Positions 33,266-45,692 of a DNA stretch of 64,000 nucleotides are shown piece by piece. The DNA lies in NCBI GenBank assembly GCA_025667525.1, contig CM046882.1:503138792-503202791 (forward strand), given 5' to 3'. The first letter of the stretch is position 1. Each line of letters begins with the position of its first letter. Source of the stretch: Glebionis coronaria. Lineage: Eukaryota > Streptophyta > Magnoliopsida > Asterales > Asteraceae. A program made the position numbers and the translations under genes. The notes under the pieces are model-generated. The model made no database searches. It was not told the DNA's origin and was given only the letters and a program-made list of their open reading frames with translations.

Positions 33266-36200
33266 TGTCACACCCCCAAATTCACCGCAGCGGAAGACTG
33301 GCTTTGGGAGGCTATGACTTCATGAGTAATCGAGAGCTTGATCCGAGAACGACCTCTACATGCCAAAAACCACAAAGTAGACTCCAAATAATCCACATAG
33401 TCAAGTACCTGAAATACATGCTTAAAAATGTCAACATAAAGTTGGTGAGTTCATAAGTTTGTTTTAAAACGTTTATGAAAAATTAGAGTTTTACCGACCA
33501 CTGCGCCTTGCAGTAAAATATAAGAGTTTAAAAATCACAGTTTCTGTTAAATAAACTTTCTTTGACAATTTCAAAGTGTATTGATAAAGACAGAGTTTAT
33601 TTATAAAAGCCGAGAGTTTACTGATATAACAAAGTTCACTAAAATAAGTAGAGTTTCTGATAAGACAAAGTTCGCGGAAAATAAATTGTGTTTTCTAATA
33701 AAACAGTATTCACATGAAATAAATAGAGTTTATAGATAAAACAGAGTCCACAGATAATAGTTAGCGTATTCTGATAAAAGCAAAGCTCACTGATAAATAA
33801 TAAAGTTTTCCAATAGAATAAAATTGTTTAATGAACCACAAGATTTTCCAACCACTTAGTGACAATATAACAAATACAAAGTCACTAAATAAAATAAGGC
33901 ATTTACTATTGTCTAAGCTCATGACACCGAAGCGTTAACAACACCGGTAGTATAATCATATAATGCAGCCCCTACGGATGCCTAACCCACGACATCCGTC
34001 CACAGACTCAAATGAAACTGTGCCCGCTTGTCCTCTGTTGGACCAAGCCGGACAGGGGCGTCAACCCCGATAGATCTATCCATAACATTCGCGCTTTCGA
34101 CCGGTCATCCGGTCTAAATTAACGGTTCATGATAATGGGCCAAAGTAATTGGGTTAAAGTGGGACTTAGACCAATACATAAAAGAGATATGCACTTGTGT
34201 TCATTCTTGCAACCATTGTCTCTACCCGAGAACCAATAAAAAGCAGTTAAAGTTTTGGGCTATGATAATCACAATAGAAATTTTAGTATTAGCATTCATA
34301 TGTATAACAATTAGAGGAGTTGACCACTCAGTACGTAACAGTTAAACCAGTTTAAAGATAGTTTATGACCAACCAAGTAAGCTTAGGATTAGTTTATGAC
34401 AATCAAGTAGTGTATACACAGTTATTGACAACCAAACAAGTTTAATATCAGTTTCTGACAAACAAGCAAGTTTATAAGTAGTTTATGACCAAGCATGTAC
34501 CTCCCCCAAAGAGCAATTATAAAACATTTATAACTCAATTCAAAGCAAGAAAAGGTGGGGTATGAACTCACCTCGACGAAGTAGCGCGAATAATAGTGAT
34601 GCTAACAATACGCTCAGTAGAAACGGAAATCGATACGGCTCGGTCATGGTGTTGTGGTTTAACTAATCGGCTAAATCTTAAAAATATATATTTGAGTTCT
34701 CAATGGATATGTATATCAACGTGACCCGTTGATAATATATTTAAGTTCCAAATTATAATAGTTTGGTGGTTGGTTTAATAAAATGGATAATATAGACACA
34801 CAAAAAGTATTCGATGTATTGCGTACACATTACGAAACCAGATGATTATATAATTCTTATGTTGAGTTATATAATAGAGACAATAATTTTATAAAATAAA
34901 CCAAAATATATTTATTTTGTGGTTACAGTATAACGATCGTGATAAAAATAATTAGACAACGTAATTTGACATGTTTTAAGAAAATCATCACTTAATTAAT
35001 AAGTGTCACTTTTATGTAAAAAAAAGTATAACTTTATCAGTTTATCATTACGATAGTTACCAACTATTTTATCGGTTTACAAATATAATAGTATATATTA
35101 ATTTTATCGGTTTACAAAATATAATGGTATTTATTTGTTTTATCGCTTTATAAATTTAATAGTACTTATTTATTTTATTGGTTTACAAATATAATAATAG
35201 TTTGCAGCGAACAAAATATAAAGTATAAAATCTTATAGAAATTCTGACATGACCTATTCATATATACAACGTTTTTCCATATTTAATAATTCTCAATATT
35301 TTCTATTTTCCAAACCATCTACGTCACACTAGTCGCGTTTTAACGTATATCCAACTAGAATAAATAAATCACTATAACTAACTAATAATCAAACACAACC
35401 TATGTGTTGTATGTCAAAAGCAAAGCACCCTAAGTAAGCTATTTAAACGCACATCTAAACGTCTAATTAAATTTATAGTTCTCGTAATAATGATAGTGTT
35501 CAACATATTTATATAACCAATAAATATATATACCATCATTTTAATCCGCTTTAATACTTAATAAAATTAGATATGTTATTAGCCGATCCTAAACCACAAC
35601 GAACCATGAACTTAAATCGTGCCCGGCATTCTAAACCCTTGCAAATCCCGCGACCAGAAGCACCCTTCACAGTTTCTATTATACCAAACATCGCCATATT
35701 ACTGTTAAACATCGAACCAAACGCCCCCTTGCTGCAGTTATACAGCGAACCAAACGCCCCTGATGTGTTCCTTCCTGCCCGCACCAAACGCACCGCTGTA
35801 ACAGCGAGCAAAACGCACCCCTACTACTAGAAGTCAGCGAGCCCAAAGGTACCCCTGCTGCTAATCCCAAACGCCCCTTTATTGTCTATCTACTAAACCA
35901 AACGCCCTGATTAACCAAAACACCCCCTGTGCGTTTATCAGCAGCCGTAAACACCCTTCGTGGGGTCTTCTGCTTAAACCAAACACACCTTATTGTTTCT
36001 CCTGCTAACCCAAACGCACCCACTGTGGTTTTACTGCCGAATCCAAACACACTCCGCTGGTGGTAATTTACCCCCCACCATCTGCAACATGTGATAGCCC
36101 GTACGCACCCTAGTGGTGTTAATAGAAAAACCAAAACACACTATAGCGTTGTAACAAGAAACAAACGCCCCTTTTTACTGATTTATAGCAACCGAAGTAA

Positions 36201-37359
36201 GCACCTAAGGCTGATAAACTGATGGTGGTGACTGTCGATGTGGCGGCTGTGGCTGAACGACGGCAACAGCCGTCAGCTCTAGTAATAATGGTTGTGGTAG
36301 GTCTACGGATCTGGTGCACGTGGTTCTATCACCACATTATGGAGATGCTGTTTGTGGTGGTGTGGTGTCGACTGCAGCAACAGTGGTAAAACACCACAGC
36401 GACTGAAATCAATGGTGGCGGCTACATGGTGGTTCATGTAGAGGTGAACGATGGTGGTGTCTATTGTAATGATGGCGACGGGTTGGTGGCAGCAGCTGTT
36501 TCAGTGGCGGCTAAAGATGGTGGCTGATGTTGGTGGAGCAGCTAGGTGGTGGTGGTAATGGGACAACGGTGATGGTTGATGAAGGATTGAAGGTTGTATA
36601 ACGTAGATTTACTCGGACTATAAAGATTAAGATGGTGGCGGCAGTATTTTCCGACGGCCGGAATCTTGGCCGGAAAATGAAGAGGCGCCGGAAAATGTTT
36701 AGAGAGAGTGTGTGTGTTTATGACATTTGGTGGCTAGGGTTTTTTTGCCATGAAACCCTAATTTTAATATATATATACACCACAAAATACATTTAATACA
36801 AAGTGTAAAGTTTTATATAGTTAAGGGTCTAGGGATGTAAATATTATTACATGGACTAAATGCGAAAACTTTGTTATAACTTTCGTAAATTAATGGTTCG
36901 GGACTCGTTTTGGTTCGATAAAATTTGATTCGTTCTCCGAAAATCGCATCATTGATTTTAAAATGATTTTTCCAATAAAGTGAAGTATTTACTCGTCCAA
37001 TTTCTCGTAATCGTTTACATCTTTATTTAAAATAGTTATTATTCATCGTTTAAGTCGAATAGTTGTGTTCATGGAAAAATAAAATTCAACTTGAATGTTC
37101 TCGTTTCCAACGTACGTTATTAAAACCAAAATAAAAGTGTCAGATGATTTCATAAACATTTTTATCAAATATTTCTGAGAAATTAAATATAAATTTATAT
37201 CGCGTCAGTTCTTAGATTTTTCGCAGTCCTTTACAATATGTAAAAGTAAACTCGCGTTTTTAAATCAAATAACTTTGATATCTCTCGAAAACGAATTTCG
37301 ATTAATTAAATAATATAATTTATTATTATTTAAAGTCTGGAAAATTCCCGGTTGTCACA
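33266..37359 (-). repeat. CH1 3' LTR (left), 4,094 bp
   Basis: In element sense a TATA stretch lies at 36767-36777 about 590 bp into the LTR, so about 3.4 kb of the LTR would be transcribed. It holds degenerate tandem repeats at 33560-33830 (about 40 bp), 34340-34490 (about 35 bp) and 35035-35200 (about 40 bp). A family of CCAAACGCCCC-like motifs lies at about 35640-36160, and a GGTGGT-rich stretch at 36220-36560. Open frames such as 35551-35811 occur identically in both LTRs and show no protein family. Confidence 0.92.
36767..36777 (-). promoter_or_regulatory. Candidate TATA box of CH1 LTR
   Basis: TATATATATA on the minus strand, followed in element sense by an AGGGTTTC box, an (AC)n stretch and CTCTCTC. 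An identical copy lies at 42516-42526. Confidence 0.45.
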
Positions 37360-39014
37360 GTACATCCGTGTTATTTGGAGTTCGTCCTCGAACTCAATCG
37401 TCGTTACCCTAATAAAAGTGTAGAGAAAATGATTTTGAGGTTCTACCCAAGTGTTATATCATCTGCTCACAGATAATTTTGTCCGAACTTTTAAAATTGT
37501 GTTACCCACCAATAGTTAATTAGGTAAGTAATAGGTAGAAGAGGAATATATCTTAGCGGTTCTAAATGTCAATCTGACAAATCGGTCATCGTTCCTAGAA
37601 CGATAAAATTCGAAACGAAGAGTTGAGAAAACTCGTTAGTTCTTAAACGTCTCTAAGGGTTCACCACCACCAGCCCGTTAGGTTCACTCGATCGGTATAA
37701 AGTCTCTAAAGATTCACTTAACAATTCGTGAATCAAACGAAGCCTAAATAATTACTCTTCAAAACGTCGTCATGATACGATAACAAGACGAAATACGATA
37801 AATTCGTATGACGAATCTCGAGTCAAAAGAAATACACTCCCGAAACTGGAGTACTAAATCAATACCATAAATATACAGGGTCACGTCGGATATCCTTAAG
37901 CCCACTCATTTATAATCTCATATTTGCATACAAAAGCGTCCTAATCTATGCAAATATGTTATTATAAACTCATGGTTCGGCGATTTATGATTTCTTTATT
38001 CAAATGCAAAGGCGTCCCAATCCATTTCAATAAAGACTTCATAAATCATCCTACCTAAGTGTCACCGGCAAAATACCCAATTCAAAATCGTTAAAATCTA
38101 TAAAAGGATATTATCCAAAATTACCAAAAGCAAAGAGCATGAGTTGACAATAAGTCGTCTTCCATAAGTAAACGTTTCGAAAGTACCGGATCGAAGAACA
38201 TAAGTGTCGATAGGCGATAAAGCGATCGCATTTGTATATCAAGTAAAGAAACTCACGGTTATAAGTAGGATAAGTATATAGTAGTCGGTTCTAAATAAGC
38301 AATTATCCAATCACACAAAACCTTCCCATCCTCGAGGAAGACTCATCAAACACCAAGCTGAGTAATAACTTATCATAACCCAACCTCGAAACTCACTCAC
38401 AAAGAATGGCCCAGGTTTTGTTATGAATTATTACACACCTCAACCTTTTGATGACTCAGCCCGACTCTGAAAATACAGTACATTCCACATTAACACGTAA
38501 TACTACAAGTCTTACCCACCCTCGAAGTAATTCACCAAAAATCATAGGCTGTGTAACTCCCGATACTTATTTCCATCTCGCACTCAATCAAATATGAGGC
38601 CCACTGAGAACCAATTAAGTATTATTACACATCTCGACCCTCTTGATGAATTAACTCGAACCTGGGGATTCCTCATGACTAATTATTAACCAAAACTCAC
38701 AAAATGTTTCTAGGTGGAGTTATAAAATATCTACGAGACCATCGTGTAACCCACGATATCCAACGAATGTTCTATTGTTCATATATAAAAGTATATTATA
38801 TGTCTAAGTACACTAATCAAGCAAGCGAACTCATGTAGACAAGTAATAACATGACAGGCAACAAGCAATAACAACCATGCATTGCAAATATTCATATAGC
38901 AGCGGAATAAGTATGATGTGATGAGTGTTACTCCTAGATAAGACTGAGAGCCGGTTATAGTCTAGAGTTACTAATGCAACCTAGTTCTCTATAACCAAGG
39001 CTCTGATACCAATC
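37360..39014 (-). other. CH1 internal region, no coding capacity
   Basis: These are 1,655 bp with no frame above about 60 codons. The left end, in element sense TTCGAGGACGAAC...GGATGTAC directly before TGTGACA, resembles the 3' end of chromovirus pol and its short spacer. Repeated short lines such as ...GACTCAGC / GATGAATTAACTC around 38330-38660 suggest degenerate repeats. PBS TGGTATCAGAGCCTTGG lies on the minus strand at 38995-39011, three bases inside the 5' LTR. Confidence 0.75.
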
Positions 39015-42000
39015 TGTCACACCCCCAAATTCACCGCAGCGGAAGACTGGCTTTGGGAGGCTATGACTTCATGAGTAATCGAGAGCTTGATCCGAGAACG
39101 ACCTCTACATGCCAAAAACCACAAAGTAGACTCCAAATAATCCACATAGTCAAGTACCTGAAATACATGCTTAAAAATGTCAACATAAAGTTGGTGAGTT
39201 CATAAGTTTGTTTTAAAACGTTTATGAAAAATTAGAGTTTTACCGACCACTGCGCCTTGCAGTAAAATATAAGAGTTTAAAAATCACAGTTTCTGTTAAA
39301 TAAACTTTCTTTGACAATTTCAAAGTGTATTGATAAAGACAGAGTTTATTTATAAAAGCCGAGAGTTTACTGATATAACAAAGTTCACTAAAATAAGTAG
39401 AGTTTCTGATAAGACAAAGTTCGCGGAAAATAAATTGTGTTTTCTAATAAAACAGTATTCACATGAAATAAATAGAGTTTATAGATAAAACAGAGTCCAC
39501 AGATAATAGTTAGCGTATTCTGATAAAAGCAAAGCTCACTGATAAATAATAAAGTTTTCCAATAGAATAAAATTGTTTAATGAACCACAAGATTTTCCAA
39601 CCACTTAGTGACAATATAACAAATACAAAGTCACTAAATAAAATAAGGCATTTACTATTGTCTAAGCTCATGACACCGAAGCGTTAACAACACCGGTAGT
39701 ATAATCATATAATGCAGCCCCTACGGATGCCTAACCCACGACATCCGTCCACAGACTCAAATGAAACTGTGCCCGCTTGTCCTCTGTTGGACCAAGCCGG
39801 ACAGGGGCGTCAACCCCGATAGATCTATCCATAACATTCGCGCTTTCGACCGGTCATCCGGTCTAAATTAACGGTTCATGATAATGGGCCAAAGTAATTG
39901 GGTTAAAGTGGGACTTAGACCAATACATAAAAGAGATATGCACTTGTGTTCATTCTTGCAACCATTGTCTCTACCCGAGAACCAATAAAAAGCAGTTAAA
40001 GTTTTGGGCTATGATAATCACAATAGAAATTTTAGTATTAGCATTCATATGTATAACAATTAGAGGAGTTGACCACTCAGTACGTAACAGTTAAACCAGT
40101 TTAAAGATAGTTTATGACCAACCAAGTAAGCTTAGGATTAGTTTATGACAATCAAGTAGTGTATACACAGTTATTGACAACCAAACAAGTTTAATATCAG
40201 TTTCTGACAAACAAGCAAGTTTATAAGTAGTTTATGACCAAGCATGTACCTCCCCCAAAGAGCAATTATAAAACATTTATAACTCAATTCAAAGCAAGAA
40301 AAGGTGGGGTATGAACTCACCTCGACGAAGTAGCGCGAATAATAGTGATGCTAACAATACGCTCAGTAGAAACGGAAATCGATACGGCTCGGTCATGGTG
40401 TTGTGGTTTAACTAATCGGCTAAATCTTAAAAATATATATTTGAGTTCTCAATGGATATGTATATCAACGTGACCCGTTGATAATATATTTAAGTTCCAA
40501 ATTATAATAGTTTGGTGGTTGGTTTAATAAAATGGATAATATAGACACACAAAAAGTATTCGATGTATTGCGTACACATTACGAAACCAGATGATTATAT
40601 AATTCTTATGTTGAGTTATATAATAGAGACAATAATTTTATAAAATAAACCAAAATATATTTATTTTGTGGTTACAGTATAACGATCGTGATAAAAATAA
40701 TTAGACAACGTAATTTGACATGTTTTAAGAAAATCATCACTTAATTAATAAGTGTCACTTTTATGTAAAAAAAAGTATAACTTTATCAGTTTATCATTAC
40801 GATAGTTACCAACTATTTTATCGGTTTACAAATATAATAGTATATATTAATTTTATCGGTTTACAAAATATAATGGTATTTATTTGTTTTATCGCTTTAT
40901 AAATTTAATAGTACTTATTTATTTTATTGGTTTACAAATATAATAATAGTTTGCAGCGAACAAAATATAAAGTATAAAATCTTATAGAAATTCTGACATG
41001 ACCTATTCATATATACAACGTTTTTCCATATTTAATAATTCTCAATATTTTCTATTTTCCAAACCATCTACGTCACACTAGTCGCGTTTTAACGTATATC
41101 CAACTAGAATAAATAAATCACTATAACTAACTAATAATCAAACACAACCTATGTGTTGTATGTCAAAAGCAAAGCACCCTAAGTAAGCTATTTAAACGCA
41201 CATCTAAACGTCTAATTAAATTTATAGTTCTCGTAATAATGATAGTGTTCAACATATTTATATAACCAATAAATATATATACCATCATTTTAATCCGCTT
41301 TAATACTTAATAAAATTAGATATGTTATTAGCCGATCCTAAACCACAACGAACCATGAACTTAAATCGTGCCCGGCATTCTAAACCCTTGCAAATCCCGC
41401 GACCAGAAGCACCCTTCACAGTTTCTATTATACCAAACATCGCCATATTACTGTTAAACATTGAACCAAACGCCCCCTTGCTGCAGTTATACAGCGAACC
41501 AAACGCCCCTGATGTGTTCCTTCCTGCCCGCACCAAACGCACCGCTGTAACAGCGAGCAAAACGCACCCCTACTACTAGAAGTCAGCGAGCCCAAAGGTA
41601 CCCCTGCTGCTAATCCCAAACGCCCCTTTATTGTCTATCTACTAAACCAAACGCCCTGATTAACCAAAACACCCCCTGTGCGTTTATCAGCAGCCGTAAA
41701 CACCCTTCGTGGGGTCTTCTGCTTAAACCAAACACACCTTATTGTTTCTCCTGCTAACCCAAACGCACCCACTGTGGTTTTACTGCCGAATCCAAACACA
41801 CTCCGCTGGTGGTAATTTACCCCCCACCATCTGCAACATGTGATAGCCCGTACGCACCCTAGTGGTGTTAATAGAAAAACCAAAACACACTATAGCGTTG
41901 TAACAAGAAACAAACGCCCCTTTTTACTGATTTATAGCAACCGAAGTAAGCACCTAAGGCTGATAAACTGATGGTGGTGACTGTCGATGTGGCGGCTGTG

Positions 42001-43108
42001 GCTGAACGACGGCAACAGCCGTCAGCTCTAGTAATAATGGTTGTGGTAGGTCTACGGATCTGGTGCACGTGGTTCTATCACCACATTATGGAGATGCTGT
42101 TTGTGGTGGTGTGGTGTCGACTGCAGCAACAGTGGTAAAACACCACAGCGACTGAAATCAATGGTGGCGGCTACATGGTGGTTCATGTAGAGGTGAACGA
42201 TGGTGGTGTCTATTGTAATGATGGCGACGGGTTGGTGGCAGCAGCTGTTTCAGTGGCGGCTAAAGATGGTGGCTGATGTTGGTGGAGCAGCTAGGTGGTG
42301 GTGGTAATGGGACAACGGTGATGGTTGATGAAGGATTGAAGGTTGTATAACGTAGATTTACTCGGACTATAAAGATTAAGATGGTGGCGGCAGTATTTTC
42401 CGACGGCCGGAATCTTGGCCGGAAAATGAAGAGGCGCCGGAAAATGTTTAGAGAGAGTGTGTGTGTTTATGACATTTGGTGGCTAGGGTTTTTTTGCCAT
42501 GAAACCCTAATTTTAATATATATATACACCACAAAATACATTTAATACAAAGTGTAAAGTTTTATATAGTTAAGGGTCTAGGGATGTAAATATTATTACA
42601 TGGACTAAATGCGAAAACTTTGTTATAACTTTCGTAAATTAATGGTTCGGGACTCGTTTTGGTTCGATAAAATTTGATTCGTTCTCCGAAAATCGCATCA
42701 TTGATTTTAAAATGATTTTTCCAATAAAGTGAAGTATTTACTCGTCCAATTTCTCGTAATCGTTTACATCTTTATTTAAAATAGTTATTATTCATCGTTT
42801 AAGTCGAATAGTTGTGTTCATGGAAAAATAAAATTCAACTTGAATGTTCTCGTTTCCAACGTACGTTATTAAAACCAAAATAAAAGTGTCAGATGATTTC
42901 ATAAACATTTTTATCAAATATTTCTGAGAAATTAAATATAAATTTATATCGCGTCAGTTCTTAGATTTTTCGCAGTCCTTTACAATATGTAAAAGTAAAC
43001 TCGCGTTTTTAAATCAAATAACTTTGATATCTCTCGAAAACGAATTTCGATTAATTAAATAATATAATTTATTATTATTTAAAGTCTGGAAAATTCCCGG
43101 TTGTCACA
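39015..43108 (-). repeat. CH1 5' LTR (right), 4,094 bp
   Basis: This has the same length as the left LTR and by eye the same sequence, except T at 41462. It is followed by TSD CAAAA. It lies next to the PBS, so it acts as the 5' LTR of the minus-strand element. Confidence 0.92.
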
Positions 43109-43477
43109 CAAAACTCTGTGGCTATGTCTTCAGCTGAAGCAGAATATGTCGCTGCAGCCAGCTGTTGTGCTCAGGTGCTCTGGATGAAAAGTCAATTGGC
43201 TGACTATGAAATCTTGTATGACAAAGTACCAATCTTTTGTGATAACACCAACGCCATTGCCATATCCAACAACCCTGTTCTTCACTCTCGGACCAAACAC
43301 ATTGATATCAGGTATCATTTCATCAGGTATCATATAATGAAGGGATATATTGAGCTGCATTTTGTTCCCACAGAGCTGCAACTAGCTGATATATTTACAA
43401 AGCCTTTGGCTGAACCTTCGTTCAACAGGCTAGTTGCTGAGCTAGGGATGCTCAATATCTCAAAGCCTGTGGCTTGA
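43109..43477 (+). pseudogene. S2 RNase H C-terminus, separated from pol by CH1
   Basis: After the duplicated CAAAA the S2 frame continues exactly in phase with 33265. It shows MSSAEAEYVAAASC, IFCDNTNAIAI, TKHIDIRYHFIR and ELQLADIFTKPL, the conserved end of copia RNase H, and stops at TGA 43475-43477. Apart from the insertion it shows no defect. A small duplication gives RYHFIRYHIM. Confidence 0.88.
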
Positions 43478-43817
43478 TATTAAATGTGTTCATTAAATGA
43501 TTGATTCGATATTAAATGTTTTTCACATGAAACTAGGTAGTTACTTTCCAAGTAAATGCAAAAAACATTCTCAAATATTTAATCATTTATTTTTCGGATA
43601 ACGAGGAGACAAACTTTTTGAAAGGTCAAGGGGACCCACTTGAGCAGTCATTTTAGCACCTTGCATTTAATACGGTTGAATAACTGTTCACTCAAGTTTG
43701 AATATATATTGTCTTCTTTCTCTTCTCACCCACCACCATTCTAAAATCTACTTCTCTCTCTAAGTTCTTATCTCTCTCAACCTTCCGCCATTTTCATTCA
43801 CCTTCAACCTCAAATCC
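43478..43817 (+). promoter_or_regulatory. S2 spacer with promoter-like sequence for the 3' ORF
   Basis: This is 340 bp without coding signal. A TATA-like AATATATATT lies at 43701-43710. A strongly pyrimidine-rich stretch of about 100 bp follows (TCTTCTTTCTCTTCTCACC; CTTCTCTCTCTAAG) and leads to the ATG at 43818. This is the usual shape of a plant core promoter and 5' UTR, suggesting that the 3' ORF is transcribed on its own. The proposal is inference. Confidence 0.5.
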
Positions 43818-44960
43818 ATGGCGTTTTCAGTTCCAAAAGCCTCAAATGTTAACTTCGAGATCAACGAGAGCATCCTCGCCTCCAACAACGCCATTGGATG
43901 GATTAAGGCACCAAACAGCACCTATTCAGATCTGGTTAATTTCATGCAGAATTGTGACCTAAATGAAGCCTTCACCAAATCTCCATCCACATTTTACCAA
44001 GAATACCTTAGGGAATTCTGGTATTCTGCTGAAGTAGTAGAAGACACCATTACATTTAGCCTTTCATGCAATGAACATCCTTTTGCCTTCTCCCTTAAAG
44101 ACTTTTCTAGTGTGGCCGGACTAAAACATGGAGATGAATGCCTGAAGGCAGTTGACAAAAAGGCTGTCAAGGAAGCCCTGGCCATACTCAACCCTTGCCA
44201 TGACGTTAACCCTGCCCTTACACCAGCTAAGGTCCTCGCCAAATCCCCTCTGAAGATTAAGTATTTCACCCCTATGTGGCGTGTCCTCTTCACCCACATT
44301 GTGAAGTCCCTGGGAGGAATGCAGGGATCACAGGATCAGATGTCGTTCAATCATCAGGCTATTGCGTATGGATTAATCTGGGGAGCTGATGTTGACGTTG
44401 GAAGCATCCTATTCTCAAACCTGGTAGAACAACTGAAGGGAAGGAATCAGGTCAGGGAAAAGAACATCTGTTATGTGCGCTTCCTGTCGCTGATCTTTGA
44501 AAGTTTGCTGGGAGATAACTACCACAACAAGGCCTTGACTGCTCTTAAGCCCTATCACATCACAGGCGCCATCTACAAGGAAATAGGAGCTGAGGATATC
44601 CCTGTCACCGCCCATATGTTGAACGTGGCCAACCAGGTACCAAACGCTGAGAAGCCCTTGCTCCCTTCCTCTGAGAAGGTGATTACTTCTAGTGTTGCTG
44701 GCAAGTCTATGTCTTTGACCTCTGGGCAGCACACTACTAAGTCCAAGGCTTCATCTGGCCAACAACAAAAGAAGAAGAAAATCCCATCTTCTTCCCACTC
44801 CAAAGCTGTTTTTAAGGCCAAGGAAAAGAAGACTGACACCGCCTCTGGTCCAGATACTCTTGTGGATTCAGACTCTTTGGCTGACAAACAACAGGCGTCT
44901 AGTGTCTCTAAGTCATCTGAGACAACAGGAAACCAACCAACTCAAGCTGATATCTCACAG
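43818..44960 (+). CDS. S2 extra 3' ORF, exon 1
   Basis: The ATG at 43818 (ATCCATGGCG) opens 381 codons up to a possible donor CAG/GTAATC at 44961; unspliced, the frame ends at 44981. It encodes the N-terminal part of the large protein found downstream of pol in some Asteraceae copia elements, with SPSTFYQEYLREFWYSAEV, FAFSLKDFSSVAGL and a Lys/Ser-rich tail (QQQKKKKIPSSS). I know no function for this protein. Its position after pol is where env-like genes sit in other sireviruses, but I see no signal peptide or membrane span. S1 carries a related ORF. Confidence 0.65.
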
Positions 44961-45692
44961 GTAATCAGTGTACATTTTTAGAGGTTCACAAGCAGCCACT
45001 CTCATTTGTCTGTAGGAGAGAGTGGTGAAGTTAGGGTAATCCTCAACCCATAGAAGTCTGTCATTACACTTAGAATACTTTAAGACTTCTGTACACCCTG
45101 TCTTTGCACCAGGGAATGATTCATTTGTGTTTATAAAGCACCCTGATGACCCTGAACCCTCTAGACAGTATTCAGGCTAACAACAACCTGAATATACTAA
45201 TGTCTCAACCTTGATCAGCTGTACTTCACACAGCCTCTTGGTTCCCTCCTTAAAAGAGTCCCAAAGGATTTATCCTTTCAGGGGGAGCTGAATCATCACC
45301 CTCAGCTTTCCTAGGGGCAGCGTAACAGGCGACCTACAACCACATATGTTTCACTCTTAAAAGAGTCCCAAAGGTTTTAACCTTTTGGGGGGGCTGAATA
45401 ATCACACTCAGCTTTCCTAGGGGCAGCGACTGGCGATCCATAAACAACATATGTTTCACAATCAAAAGAGTCCCAAAGGTTTTTTACCTTTTGGGGGGGC
45501 TGAATAATCACACTCAGCTTTCCTAGGGGCAGCGAATGGCGATCATTAACCACATTTTATTCACACTTAAAAGAATCCCAAGGATTTATCCTTTGGAGTG
45601 GCTGAGCAATCACCCTCAGCCTCTCTGGGACAGCGAAATGGCGACCATTCCCCTTATATTTTTCCCTGTTACTAATTACAACAAATTTGCAG
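44961..45692 (+). other. Putative phase-0 intron in the S2 3' ORF, with tandem repeats
   Basis: A GTAATC donor follows codon CAG at 44958-44960, and a TTTGCAG acceptor ends at 45692. Both fall on codon boundaries, so removal joins two open frames in phase (ADISQ / AEIVQS). The 732-bp interval has many stops. Its second half (about 45250-45665) consists of four units of about 104 bp, each beginning AAAAGAGTCCCAAAGG. Confidence 0.55.
45250..45665 (+). repeat. Four ~104-bp tandem units with paired hairpins
   Basis: The units start near 45250, 45357, 45461 and 45566. Each has a stem of the form CCCAAAGG...CCTTTTGGG and then GCTGA...CTCAGC with a short loop, followed by a CAGCG and GGCGA(T/C)C box. 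The stem apex changes as a pair: GGAT/ATCC in units 1 and 4 versus GGTT/AACC in unit 2. Confidence 0.75.

Larger units (their letters stand above)
33266..43108 (-). mobile_element. CH1: giant-LTR non-autonomous retrotransposon (LARD-like) inside S2 pol
   Basis: The element is 9,843 bp with a perfect target duplication CAAAA (33261-33265, 43109-43113). LTRs 33266-37359 and 39015-43108 are each 4,094 bp. I see one difference between them (C at 35713, T at 41462). The interior is only 1,655 bp and has no recognisable ORF. The PBS is on the minus strand at 38995-39011. In element sense the LTR starts TGTGACAACCGGG and ends GGGGGTGTGACA, and the interior ends TTCGAGGACGAAC, both like chromovirus (Tekay/Del) elements. 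The helper is inferred, not shown. Confidence 0.93.

Noticed and set aside
35551..36319. Cluster of open frames on both strands, repeated exactly at 41300-42068
   Set aside because: The repetition comes from the two identical CH1 LTRs; frames overlap on opposite strands, run through low-complexity motifs and show no family.
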